Origin: an uncultured Bacilli bacterium
GTDB lineage: Bacteria > Bacillota_I > Bacilli_A > RF39 > UBA660
Assembly: GCA_947623975.1 (NCBI GenBank)
Contig: CANQHY010000033.1
Coordinates: 1 to 13,068, forward strand
Direction of reading: 5' to 3'
DNA: 13,068 bases
The position numbers were made by a program, and so were the translations under genes. Shown here in pieces: positions 1 through 7,889 of the stretch; within the stretch, counting starts at the first letter, position 1, and every line of letters begins with the position of its first letter. Below the pieces are notes generated by a model. That model made no database searches. It was given only the letters and a program-made list of their open reading frames with translations, and had not been told where the DNA came from.

Positions 1-155
1 GAACTTTTTTATTTACATATTTTAAATTTTGTTAAACGGGAACTTACTTTTTAATTCTTCCCCCATATTTTGGTGTTGGCCACTTTTTTTATGCAAAAAA
101 CAAGTTAATACCATCCATATACCATAAATTACTTTAAATAGAACGAAAAAAATAT

Positions 156-161
156 TATAAT
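156..161 (+). promoter_or_regulatory. Putative -10 box of the helicase gene
   Basis: An exact TATAAT lies 6 nt before the GGTGAG ribosome binding site at 168-173. A weak -35 candidate (TTTAAA, 133-138) sits 17 nt upstream. Transcription would start at about the first base of the ribosome binding site. The same arrangement recurs before most genes in this window, which is the main support. Confidence 0.45.
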
Positions 162-177
162 TATGTCGGTGAGTATT

Positions 178-3100
178 ATGCTATTTTTTAAAGTCAAAAA
201 CAATTCTTTAGAATTTAAGTGTTTACAAGAATATAAAAATAATATTGAAATTTTGTTATCGTGTGATAAATACATATCTAAAAGAGAATATTTTATATTT
301 CGCAATGCCAATAGTGAAATATTTAATAGATTATCGCTTATGAATAAAGAAAAAGTTTTAAAATCTTGGTGCAAAAATAATAAAAGTGATTATCAAAAAT
401 TACTTTCCTTAATGGAGTATTATGAAAATACGGAAAAAATTATCAATGATCATAATGAGAAATTTATAATTGATCACTTGGAATCCGATAAAAATTATTT
501 AGATAATGTTTTAATAAAAGATGATCCAAACATAAAACTTGACGAGGAACAAAGGAGAGTAGTACTTTCTGATGAAGACTACACTTTAGTAATAGCAGGT
601 GCTGGGGCAGGAAAAACGACGACTATCGAAGCCAAAGTTAAATATTTAATAGATAAAAATAACATCTCACCAGAAAGAATTTTAGTTGTATCGTTTACTA
701 ATAAAGCGACTAAAGAATTACAAGAAAGGTGTAAAAAATTAGATTTACCAGTTAAAATATCAACCTTTCATTCTGTAGCCAATTCTATTATTTCTGAAAA
801 TGAGGAGCAGAAACATAGGATTTCTAGTGGTGATTTTATGTTTGCGTCAATAAAGAGATTTTTGTTAAATAATTTAAACGACGAGAGCTTTATAAAGAAG
901 ATCCTTTTATTTTTTGCTAGCTATTTGCAAGTTCCTTTTGATGATGGAAATATTGCTTTGTTATTCAACGAACTTAATCGAAATGACTGTACAACTTTAA
1001 AATCCGATATAGCTATTTCTTTAGATAATTATAAAAACAGTTTAATTAAAAATAAAACGACAATTCTAAACGAAAAAGTAAGAAGTATAGAAGAGTGTAG
1101 AATTGCCAATTTTTTATTTATTAATGGTATAGATTACGAATACGAGCCAGTGTATAAATACGGTTTTGATAAGACGATAAAACCATATTGTCCTGATTTT
1201 TTGATTAAACAGTATGACAAAGAAATTTACCTAGAACACTTTGGTATATCAGAAGACGGAAAGAGTAGTAGGTTTAACGAAGAAGAATTAAACGAATATA
1301 AAAGACATATTAATGATAAAGTTATAATTCATAAGAAGCATGGCACAAAACTAATTTATACTTTTTCTAAATATAATGATAAAAAAGATACATTAACACA
1401 TTTAAAAGAGGAATTAATAAAAGCTGGCATTTCTTTTGATACTAAAAATAGTAAGGAAATTTATAGGGCTATTATTCAAAATGCTACAGACAAATATCTT
1501 AATAAATTCATTCAACTAATATGCGTTTTTATATCTAGATTTAAAACTAATAATTTTAAAACATCTAAATTTGATGAATGGAAAATAACCGTTAAAGATG
1601 AAAGAACAAGATTGTTTATAAATATTTGTTACCAATGCTACCTAGCATATATGGTTGAATTGAAAAATTCTAATAGTATCGATTTTGAAGACATGATTAA
1701 CAACGCTTCTAACGTATTAGAAAATAAGATAAATAGTAAGGAAAAACTACCATATGACTATATATTTGTCGATGAATATCAAGATATTTCTATGCAAAGA
1801 TTCGATTTGTGTGAGAAACTATCTAAGTGTTCAAATGCTAAGATTATTGCTGTTGGTGATGATTGGCAATCAATTTTTAGATTTAGCGGTGCTAAATTGG
1901 AGTTATTCACTAGATTTGAAAAAACAATGGGATATGCTAATATTCTTAAGATTACTAAAACATATAGAAATTCACAGGAATTAATAGATATTGCTGGTGG
2001 TTTTGTTATGGCAAATGATAAACAAATAAAGAAAACACTTAAATCAAGTAAATCAATTACAAATCCGATTATATTAATGTCTTATGATGATTCTTATACA
2101 AAAAACAAACAGAATGAAGGACCGCTTGCTAGGATGGTAAATGCTATACAAAAATCACTTGATCAAATCATTAAAGATAATGGTCAATCTCAAAAAATAT
2201 TGTTAATAGGAAGATACGGTTTTGAAATATATTTATTAGAGAAATTTACTAATTTATTTGAGTTTTTTAAGGGGAGAATAAAATCAATAAAATATCCAGA
2301 TTTGAAAATAACTTATCTAACTGCCCACTCTTCAAAAGGTTTAGGGTATGACAATGTTATTATTGTAAATGGAAAAGATGCTATATTAGGTTTTCCTTCC
2401 AAAATTGCTGATGATCCTGTTATGAAACTGGTAATAAAAGATGACGATACTTTTGATTTTGCTGAAGAAAGAAGATTATTTTATGTTGCCTTAACCAGAA
2501 CTAAAAATAAAGTTTATATAATTACTCCAAAATATAGACCATCAAAATTCATTCTGGAATTAAAAGAAAATTACAAAAATATTTTACTAGACGGCGAAGA
2601 ATTAGAACCTGTTAAAGAAATAAATAACATAATAAAATGTCCTTGTTGCGGATACCCACTACAAAAAAGAACAAATCCTAATTTTAAAATTGCTAAAACC
2701 TTGTGGATTTGTTCAAATGATCCGGAAATATGTGGTTTTGTAACTAATAATCTTAAAGGTGGAAGAATGTCTATATCAAAATGTCCTAAATGTGAAGATG
2801 GTTATTTAATAGTAAAAACAATCAAACAAAAAAACGGTAATGAAACCCCTATGTTAGGTTGTTCAAATTATCGAATTGATGGTAAGGGATGTTCATTTTA
2901 TATTATGGATTATAATTACACACAAGATAGGGAAGAGATAAATATTAAGTTTTGTGATAATAATATAGATTTTAATAAGATTACTATATGTAATCGTCCT
3001 TTTAGAGATATGGTAGACGCAATTGTTGAAACAATAAACGAATATGAGCAACTAAAAATGTCCATAAGCCCTAAAATATTATTTTCTATATTAATAGGCG

Positions 3101-3321
3101 AAAGAACTAAAGCTATTGAAAAGTTTCAATTGTTTAAAAGCAAAAAATTTGGTTATCTATCATCATCTAATAGAAGAAAATTTTATGCACTTTTAAGAGC
3201 AATGATAGAAGAAAATATCATAACAGTTAATATAGATGATTATAACAGATTAACTACATTAAAGAAAAAACTAGATGATAATGATTATAAAATTATACTA
3301 GCTGGAATTAAATTTCAATAA
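178..3321 (+). CDS. UvrD/helicase IV-type DNA helicase with zinc ribbons and RQC-like C-terminus
   Basis: ATP-driven superfamily 1 DNA helicase, 1047 aa, cytoplasmic. All core motifs are visible: Walker A GAGAGKTT (~139-147), SFTNKA, STFHS, Walker B VDEYQD (~530), GDDWQSIFRFSGA (~559), KTYRNS, THE-like TAHSSKGLGYDNVI and VALTRTK (~770). Between motifs Ib and II is an insertion with RIANFLF, PDF (~338) and YLEHFGI (~352). I recall this pattern from E. coli DNA helicase IV, where it is a PD-(D/E)XK nuclease-like fold. After the motor come two four-cysteine topoisomerase-type zinc ribbons (CPCCG...CSNDPEIC ~820; CPKC...CSNYRIDGKGC ~868). Residues ~940-1027 resemble the RecQ RQC winged helix. I chose the second ATG because GGTGAG lies 4 nt before it; an ATG at 163 lacks a ribosome binding site. 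The role is probably repair or recombination; the substrate is unknown. Confidence 0.93.
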   Translation: MLFFKVKNNSLEFKCLQEYKNNIEILLSCDKYISKREYFIFRNANSEIFNRLSLMNKEKVLKSWCKNNKSDYQKLLSLMEYYENTEKIINDHNEKFIIDHLESDKNYLDNVLIKDDPNIKLDEEQRRVVLSDEDYTLVIAGAGAGKTTTIEAKVKYLIDKNNISPERILVVSFTNKATKELQERCKKLDLPVKISTFHSVANSIISENEEQKHRISSGDFMFASIKRFLLNNLNDESFIKKILLFFASYLQVPFDDGNIALLFNELNRNDCTTLKSDIAISLDNYKNSLIKNKTTILNEKVRSIEECRIANFLFINGIDYEYEPVYKYGFDKTIKPYCPDFLIKQYDKEIYLEHFGISEDGKSSRFNEEELNEYKRHINDKVIIHKKHGTKLIYTFSKYNDKKDTLTHLKEELIKAGISFDTKNSKEIYRAIIQNATDKYLNKFIQLICVFISRFKTNNFKTSKFDEWKITVKDERTRLFINICYQCYLAYMVELKNSNSIDFEDMINNASNVLENKINSKEKLPYDYIFVDEYQDISMQRFDLCEKLSKCSNAKIIAVGDDWQSIFRFSGAKLELFTRFEKTMGYANILKITKTYRNSQELIDIAGGFVMANDKQIKKTLKSSKSITNPIILMSYDDSYTKNKQNEGPLARMVNAIQKSLDQIIKDNGQSQKILLIGRYGFEIYLLEKFTNLFEFFKGRIKSIKYPDLKITYLTAHSSKGLGYDNVIIVNGKDAILGFPSKIADDPVMKLVIKDDDTFDFAEERRLFYVALTRTKNKVYIITPKYRPSKFILELKENYKNILLDGEELEPVKEINNIIKCPCCGYPLQKRTNPNFKIAKTLWICSNDPEICGFVTNNLKGGRMSISKCPKCEDGYLIVKTIKQKNGNETPMLGCSNYRIDGKGCSFYIMDYNYTQDREEINIKFCDNNIDFNKITICNRPFRDMVDAIVETINEYEQLKMSISPKILFSILIGERTKAIEKFQLFKSKKFGYLSSSNRRKFYALLRAMIEENIITVNIDDYNRLTTLKKKLDDNDYKIILAGIKFQ

Positions 3322-3369
3322 TTAAAATACTCTAGGAAACAATAATTTTTTTCTTTGAGTATTTTTAAT
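3321..3369. terminator. Bidirectional Rho-independent terminator
   Basis: ATTAAAATACTC (3321-3332) pairs with GAGTATTTTTAAT (3357-3369) with one bulged T. The loop can pair further (AGGAAA with TTTCTT). A/T runs on both sides let it act for the helicase (+) and for the converging LysM pseudogene (-). Confidence 0.7.
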
Positions 3370-3383
3370 CTTTAGCAAAATCT

Positions 3384-4004
3384 TTAGCTATTATTAAGTG
3401 GTATTTTTAAAATTTGCCCAATAGATAATATATTGCTGGTTAAATTGTTTAATCTTTTAATTTCATCAACTGTCGTGTTGTATTTTCTTGCAATGGCATA
3501 AAGTGTATCATCTTTTAAAACAGTATAGTATATATAGTTGGGTTCACTTGAAATGGGTATTTTTAAAACTTGACCAATAGTAAGTATATCATTTGTCAAA
3601 TTATTCAATTCTTTAATAGCATTCACTGTTGTATTATATTTTTTGGCAATGGCATACAAGGTATCATTTCTTTCTACTATATAAGATATATAATTAATAT
3701 TATCTTCAACAGGAATTTTAAGAGTTTGCCCAATAGATAGTGTATTACTGCTTAAATTATTTAATTTTTTAATTTCATCAACTGTTGTATTATATTTATT
3801 TGCAATAGCATAGAGTGTATCTCCACTTTGAACTGTATAAGTTAAATATGTTTTTTCTATATCTGTAGGAATTTTTAAAACTTGCCCGATTGTAATAGTA
3901 TTACTAGTCAAATTGTTTAAATTTTTAATGGCATCTACTGTAGTGTCGAATTTTTTGGCAATAGCATATAATGTATCGCCTGATACGCATTTTATGTGGT
4001 ATTT
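3384..4004 (-). pseudogene. Headless LysM-repeat protein (probable gene fragment)
   Basis: The frame is open from an in-frame TAG at 4007-4005 to a TAA ending at 3384 (207 codons) and encodes four LysM peptidoglycan-binding repeats of ~45 residues. Each has (G/D)DTLYAIA, a KYNTTV-like turn, IK.LNNL and IGQ.LKIP. The first repeat starts at CVSGDTLYAIAKKF. No ATG or GTG lies in the open frame. The only usual start codon is a TTG inside the first repeat (3911), with no ribosome binding site and no promoter. No signal peptide or catalytic domain is present. I therefore read it as the 3' part of a gene that lost its 5' end. An alternative is a gene using an unusual start. Its reading direction and repeat type match the LysM stub at the end of the gene at 7280-7822. 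Confidence 0.7.
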
Positions 4005-4154
4005 CTAAATGTAAATAAATAACTAATTTTCTATTTTTATAGATTAAAACTTTTAATTAAATTAATTATCAATTTTTAAATTCTTTAACTTTATTGGCAT
4101 TCTGCCAAAGAAATTTCCAAATTTTTAAATTATAAACTTTACGTTGGTATAAAA

Positions 4155-4187
4155 AATCATGCTATTTTCTAAATTGGTAGCATGATT
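4155..4187 (-). terminator. Second terminator of the zincin gene
   Basis: AATCATGCTA (4155-4164) pairs perfectly over 10 bp with TAGCATGATT (4178-4187), loop 13 nt. On the minus strand a run of six T follows (4156-4151), typical of Rho-independent termination. Confidence 0.75.
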
Positions 4188-4228
4188 ATTAAAAATAAGT
4201 TAAATTATAAACTTTACGTTGGTATAAA

Positions 4229-4261
4229 AATCATGCTATTTCCTAAATTGGTAGCATGATT
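4229..4261 (-). terminator. First terminator of the zincin gene
   Basis: The same 10-bp stem as the neighbouring copy (4229-4238 with 4252-4261). A run of five T follows on the minus strand. It lies 25 nt after the stop codon of the gene ending at 4286. Confidence 0.78.
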
Positions 4262-4285
4262 ATTAAAAATAAGTTAAATTATATA

Positions 4286-5635
4286 TTATTTTAAAGAATG
4301 CTTAGAAATTTCTTTACTTAAAGGTTCTTCTTTTTCCATTACTATTCTATACCCAATTGGAGTTGCTTTTATAAAAGGATCCCAATCTTCTGAATATATG
4401 TTTTTTTTCTTTACAATATAATTTTCACGATCATTAATTGAAACACTTAAATTATCGTCATTGTAATTAAAAGAAATATTAGCGTCTTTATTTGCTACCT
4501 CTGATAAAGAAATAATTTGAGTGATTAATGAAAATTTATCATAATCAGTCATTGAATATTTGTTTAAATCTATAGAAGCAAGCTGTGGAAACAATTCATT
4601 AATATTTTCAAATAAAACAGTTTTTAATTTATTTGTTTTTTGTGTTAGTTTTTCACTATTGTTATCAATTTTAGTAAGATAAGTACATGCTTCTTTTACT
4701 GCACTAAATCTATCATATTCTTTATTTTCTAATCTTCTTGTTAAAACACTTAAAGTTAGTGAGCATAAATCATCTACAGAATCAAATATATTTTTTCCAA
4801 ATAAGTTACGATTTTTTGCATAAGAATAATTTTTTGGTAATTCTTTTTTTAATTTATTAATATAATTTTCTTTTTCCTCTTCATTTTTAAAAACATTACT
4901 ATCATTCAAATAACTAGTGGTAGTAACGGTACTACCATGATAGGAAAAGTTTAAAGTAAAAACGCAAGCACAGTCCATAAGAGTTGCAAATTCTTCATCT
5001 GTTAACTGTTCTTTTAAAAAGGAAATAGCACGATTAAAAAAATAATTTTTTTCTTCTGTTTCTTTTGCAAACATATTTTGCTGTAATAGATTTTTATTTT
5101 CTCCTAATAACAATTGCAAGGCTTTGTAGTAGACACTATTTATTGTATATTTGTTAGTAGGCTGTGTTTTAAAATCATTTTTATGAAATTCATCATCATC
5201 ATCAAAAGTATTAATTGTTACATAGGTGTAATTTAATTCTCCAAATTCTATTTCATTTTGTTTATCTGAAACGAGTCCTTCTTCCAATTTAGAAAAAAAA
5301 GATTCGTGATACTCATGACCTTCCATAAGCATTGCATCACTAGATGTGGCTAATTCACCCATTGCATGAGCAGCTTCATGCATGAATAGTGTAAGTGCTT
5401 CGTGTAAATTTCCAGATTGCCAATCAAAAACAATTTTTTTCTCGTCTCTATATGTTGCTCCACTGTTATCTCCTATAGTATCTCTAGGAACTAAATTGTA
5501 TTCACAAAAAAATTTAATTGTATTATCATATCCAAAATAATCACACATTATAGGATAAAGTTTAGTTGCCCAATTGATTAAATTATCCGGATAGTTTTTT
5601 GATTTCAAAAGTATTTCTAACTCATAATCATCCAT
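4286..5635 (-). CDS. HExxH zinc-metalloprotease-like protein (gluzincin-like)
   Basis: A 449-aa protein with no signal peptide or membrane segment, so probably cytoplasmic. The only recognisable catalytic signature is FMHEAAHAMGE, whose HEAAH spans residues 86-90. A Glu-Glu-Gly at 118-120 (KLEEGLVS) is about 28 residues further, a spacing that fits the third zinc ligand of gluzincins. The remaining ~320 residues are lysine, glutamate and asparagine rich, look helical and match no family I know. Start: ATG at 5635, preceded by AGGGTGA (5651-5645) and a good promoter. It is monocistronic, with duplicated terminators behind it. Peptidase activity is inferred from the motif alone. The target is unknown, and a structural role is possible. 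The flanking DNA shows decay and duplication, so this may be an accessory gene. Confidence 0.8.
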   Translation of the reverse strand: MDDYELEILLKSKNYPDNLINWATKLYPIMCDYFGYDNTIKFFCEYNLVPRDTIGDNSGATYRDEKKIVFDWQSGNLHEALTLFMHEAAHAMGELATSSDAMLMEGHEYHESFFSKLEEGLVSDKQNEIEFGELNYTYVTINTFDDDDEFHKNDFKTQPTNKYTINSVYYKALQLLLGENKNLLQQNMFAKETEEKNYFFNRAISFLKEQLTDEEFATLMDCACVFTLNFSYHGSTVTTTSYLNDSNVFKNEEEKENYINKLKKELPKNYSYAKNRNLFGKNIFDSVDDLCSLTLSVLTRRLENKEYDRFSAVKEACTYLTKIDNNSEKLTQKTNKLKTVLFENINELFPQLASIDLNKYSMTDYDKFSLITQIISLSEVANKDANISFNYNDDNLSVSINDRENYIVKKKNIYSEDWDPFIKATPIGYRIVMEKEEPLSKEISKHSLK

Positions 5636-5657
5636 TTTTATAAATCACCCTACAATT

Positions 5658-5685
5658 ATTATATCGTGTTTTTTTTATTTGACAA
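5658..5685 (-). promoter_or_regulatory. Promoter of the zincin gene
   Basis: On the minus strand TTGTCA (5685-5680) and TATAAT (5663-5658) are separated by 16 nt, close to the vegetative sigma-A consensus. The AGGGTGA ribosome binding site begins 6 nt after the -10 box, so the predicted transcript starts at about the ribosome binding site. Confidence 0.75.
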
Positions 5686-5831
5686 AATTTTTTAAAAATA
5701 AAATTTATTCGCCATTTTCCATAACAGTTCTATTCCCTGATACATATTTTATATAATACTTTTAAATATAATATCTATTTTATTATCTTGATAGATATAG
5801 ATTTTTCAACTAAATTTATTATTAACCTTAT

Positions 5832-6032
5832 TTATGGATTTTCTATTAATAAAAATTCATTAATATATTTTTTTATTATTCTCTTTTTTATATTTTCGCT
5901 TACTTTTAAATATTGAGATTTATCTATTATTTCTTTTAGTATATTCGTATGAATTTAATCTAAATTTTGAGCTTTTTTAAGTCTTTTCTTGAACTGAATC
6001 TCAGTAACATGGTTAAACATTGATCTAGTCAT
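5832..6032 (-). pseudogene. Possible decayed small ORF, family not recognised
   Basis: On the minus strand, an ATG at 6032 opens a frame of 25 residues (MTRSMFNHVTEIQFKK...). It meets TAA at 5957-5955 and then continues in the same frame for 40 more residues (ILKEIIDKSQYLKVSENIKK...) to TAA at 5834-5832. The lysine/glutamate-rich composition is protein-like, whereas the opposite strand reads as Phe/Leu/Tyr. No ribosome binding site is seen. Part of it lies opposite possible transposase remains, so the first half could be a shadow. Low confidence. Confidence 0.22.
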
Positions 6033-6223
6033 TTAAGCTATTTTCTTTAGAGTGCTGCAGACCATGTTTTTATGCATTAACCTATATTCAAAAAATTCTA
6101 TTTAAAAAACGTTTTGGAGTCAAAACTCATAAAGTTGCTTTAGCACACGTTGCTACAAAACTAGTTAGAATTATTTATAAATTAGAATCTCAAAATATCA
6201 CTTTTAAATCAAATATAAATTAG
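6029..6223 (+). pseudogene. IS110-family transposase C-terminal remnant
   Basis: After a TAG at 6026-6028 the plus frame is open to TAG at 6221-6223. It encodes RPCFYALTYIQKILFKKRFG, then KTHKVALAHVATKLVRIIYK. This matches the conserved end of IS110/IS116/IS902 transposases (R.AL..A, then G..H..AL.HVA.KLVRIIF.L). Only about 64 residues remain, with no start codon and none of the N-terminal DEDD domain. A shifted frame just upstream (about 5964-6020: ILSFFKSFLEL, then NMVKH-stop-SSHLSYF) may be more of the same gene, broken by frameshifts and stops. It is a dead element, evidence of past insertion in this 770-base gene-free stretch. Confidence 0.65.
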
Positions 6224-6333
6224 TTGCTGTTAAATTGATATTATATATACTACGATATAAAGTTTTAAAAATTAATATATTTGTAGGTTGATATAAAAAA
6301 TAAAGTAAATGATATCAATAAATCGAGCTAAAA

Positions 6334-6379
6334 AAATCATCCTAATTTTTATTTTTCTATAAATTTTATAGGATGATTT
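6334..6379 (-). terminator. Terminator of the transglutaminase-like gene
   Basis: AAATCATCCTA (6334-6344) pairs with TAGGATGATTT (6369-6379), 11 bp perfect, loop 24 nt. On the minus strand seven T follow (6336-6330). T-rich DNA on the plus side may also let it work in that direction. The stem is nearly the same as the hairpins at 4155 and 4229, with one compensated base pair. Confidence 0.7.
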
Positions 6380-6407
6380 ATTTTTATTAATTTTTTTTAA
6401 ATATAAT

Positions 6408-7229
6408 CTATAAATGCTTTGGCTTTTTTTGTTCTAATGAACAAACTTCTACCTGCTTTTTTCTGCCACTATCATATGTAATAGATACATCAGTATTCAA
6501 ATATGGATTATAATGTGTTACTGTAGTTGATATTCCCATATCAGGTATAGGTGCACTTAATAAAGTGAAAGTCTCTTTATCTATTTCTGCTATTAAGGGA
6601 TTAACCTGATTATTTATTAAATTAGGAATTGATGAATCAAATATATAATACTTACCATTAAATTCTATCAAATTATAGCAATGTTGTTCTTCTTTGTTAT
6701 TTTTTATAATACCTGATGATTTGTAAAAACTGTTTATACCTAAAGATTTTAATAAATTTTGAGCAAGGGCAGCCCTTTCTACACACATTGCTGCTCCAGT
6801 ACCTTTTAAATTAGAAATTTTATTATTTTTGCTCTCTTCTTCTAACTCAGCAGGATAGTAATAATCCATTCTCTCACTTATATTATCACGACCTCCAAAG
6901 AATTCATCTATGGTTTCTAATACAACACGTGACAATTCAAATAGATCAACGCTTTTAATATCGTTTATTTTTGATTTCAATAATTCATAGGCATCTTTAA
7001 TATCTCCTATTTTAGTATAAACAATATTACCAAGTCCTGATTGTATACCTATTAGTTCATCATCAAACGAACCACTAAAAGAAGAAAGATAGCCACCAGT
7101 TATAACACCATTTGTAAAATTAGCTCCTATTACTTGTTTACGTATTGGACCAAAACCATTTTCATTTTCAAATTGTGCTTTATCACCATCAACTATTACT
7201 TTAATACCAAAATCTCCTATATATTCCAT
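6408..7229 (-). CDS. Transglutaminase-like (papain-fold) protein
   Basis: A 273-aa protein without signal peptide or membrane segment. The C-terminal half has the transglutaminase-like catalytic triad in the right order and spacing: Cys149 in GAAMCVERAALAQNLLKSLG, His183 in EQHCYNLIEFNGKYY, and Asp198 in YIFDSS. Such domains act as cysteine proteases, peptidoglycan-linked amidases or cross-linking enzymes. The substrate here cannot be told. The N-terminal ~75 residues are glycine-rich and beta-like (GVITGGYLSSFSGSFDDE) and unassigned. Start: ATG at 7229 with AAGGAGAG at 7244-7237. It lies 50 nt after the PG-binding gene on the same strand and may be co-transcribed with it, though a -10-like box sits between them. 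Its own terminator follows. A cell-wall role is inferred from the neighbours only. Confidence 0.82.
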   Translation of the reverse strand: MEYIGDFGIKVIVDGDKAQFENENGFGPIRKQVIGANFTNGVITGGYLSSFSGSFDDELIGIQSGLGNIVYTKIGDIKDAYELLKSKINDIKSVDLFELSRVVLETIDEFFGGRDNISERMDYYYPAELEEESKNNKISNLKGTGAAMCVERAALAQNLLKSLGINSFYKSSGIIKNNKEEQHCYNLIEFNGKYYIFDSSIPNLINNQVNPLIAEIDKETFTLLSAPIPDMGISTTVTHYNPYLNTDVSITYDSGRKKQVEVCSLEQKKPKHL

Positions 7230-7251
7230 AAAAACACTCTCCTTATTAAGT

Positions 7252-7257
7252 AATATA
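7252..7257 (-). promoter_or_regulatory. Putative -10 box of the transglutaminase-like gene
   Basis: Minus-strand TATATT lies 7 nt before the AAGGAGAG ribosome binding site. No convincing -35 is seen. The call rests on the spacing shared with the other genes of the window. Confidence 0.3.
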
Positions 7258-7279
7258 TCATATCTTTATGTATTTTGTA

Positions 7280-7822
7280 CTAATTATTCACCATAAAAAT
7301 TCTATCCCCATTTTGGACTGTGTATGTTGTATAGTCGTCTATATCTTCACCATCAATTGCACAATCACGTAAATTACCATATAGAGTATTTAATAAATTC
7401 CAAGTTTCATTATTTACAGTACCGCTAGCAGTTATTTCATTATTTAACTGAAATCTTTTGACGGAAAGTTCCGTCTCTAAATCAAAGTTACCATTAACAT
7501 CACCAGTATAATATAAAAGGGCTTTTAATTTAGTCTGAAGATCAGTTACAAAATTTCCACTAGAGCCTAAACTTAAAGTCGGATATACACTTATAGGGCT
7601 TATTTTACTTTCAGTATAATTGTTTAGTATCTCCCAAGTTTCATCGTCTACGATTCCAGTTATTGGTAATTGATTATCTTTTTGAAAAGCTCTAACTCCG
7701 GCTTCTAATGAAAGTCCAAAACTTCCTGTAATAAGCGCATTATAATAGTCTAATCTTTTTAATTTTTCTTGTAGTATTTTGACATCGTCACCAATGTCAC
7801 CAAGTTGTAAAGTCTCATACAT
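7280..7822 (-). CDS. Two PG-binding domains plus truncated LysM
   Basis: A 180-aa protein with two PG_binding_1 domains, each three-helix with the usual hallmarks. Domain 1 (~5-70) has LGDIGDDVKILQEKLKRL, then GSFG and VRAFQKDNQLPITG. Domain 2 (~82-147) has LGSSGNFVTDLQTKLKAL, then GNFD and VKRFQLNN. After a short linker it ends YTVQNGDRIFMVNN. This is the first 14 residues of a LysM motif, cut by TAG, so the gene is probably 3'-truncated. A family member would normally continue into whole LysM repeats, and such repeats lie headless at 3384-4004 in the same direction. No signal peptide is present, as is common for proteins deposited on spores. Start: ATG at 7822 with GGGTGATG at 7834-7827. 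It is divergent from the SleC-like gene, with 67 nt between starts. It probably binds peptidoglycan but has no catalytic domain. Confidence 0.85.
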   Translation of the reverse strand: MYETLQLGDIGDDVKILQEKLKRLDYYNALITGSFGLSLEAGVRAFQKDNQLPITGIVDDETWEILNNYTESKISPISVYPTLSLGSSGNFVTDLQTKLKALLYYTGDVNGNFDLETELSVKRFQLNNEITASGTVNNETWNLLNTLYGNLRDCAIDGEDIDDYTTYTVQNGDRIFMVNN

Positions 7823-7839
7823 AACTCATCACCCAATTA

Positions 7840-7845
7840 AGTATA
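7840..7845 (-). promoter_or_regulatory. Putative -10 box of the PG-binding gene
   Basis: Minus-strand TATACT is 5 nt before the GGGTGATG ribosome binding site. A weak -35 candidate TTAATA (7868-7863) is 17 nt upstream and would overlap the opposite promoter region. Confidence 0.4.
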
Positions 7846-7868
7846 TTCATTAATTTTTTATGTATTAA

Positions 7869-7874
7869 TATAAT
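7869..7874 (+). promoter_or_regulatory. Putative -10 box of the SleC-like gene
   Basis: Exact TATAAT, 5 nt before the GAGGTGG ribosome binding site (7880-7886). No clear -35 of the vegetative type (TTCATT at 17 nt), so a different sigma factor is possible. It lies back to back with the promoter of the divergent PG-binding gene. Confidence 0.45.
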
Positions 7875-7889
7875 AAACTGAGGTGGAAT

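Larger units (their letters stand above)
4126..4283. repeat. 75-bp direct tandem duplication
   Basis: Copy 1 (4126-4200) and copy 2 (4201-4274) differ by one A in a homopolymer and one T/C change. The first 9 bases of a third copy follow (4275-4283). Each copy begins TAAATTATAAACTTTACG and contains one complete hairpin. The near identity implies a recent duplication. With 4005-4125, which is featureless AT-rich DNA, this makes up the gap between the LysM remnant and the zincin gene. Confidence 0.9.

Noticed and set aside
1..155. Possible transposon end or gene fragment (for example the reverse-strand frame around 30-95)
   Set aside because: The short frame matches nothing I can name, and no inverted repeat is evident.
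129..374. Minus-strand ORF of 81 codons over the helicase start
   Set aside because: Phe/Leu/Ile-rich antisense shadow of the helicase N-terminus, with no ribosome binding site.
1754..1984. Plus-strand ORF of 76 codons inside the helicase
   Set aside because: Out-of-frame shadow over motifs II-IV of the helicase.
4126..4283. Repeats considered as a CRISPR array or attachment sites
   Set aside because: There are only two full 75-bp copies directly abutting with no spacers, and the symmetry within them is a terminator.
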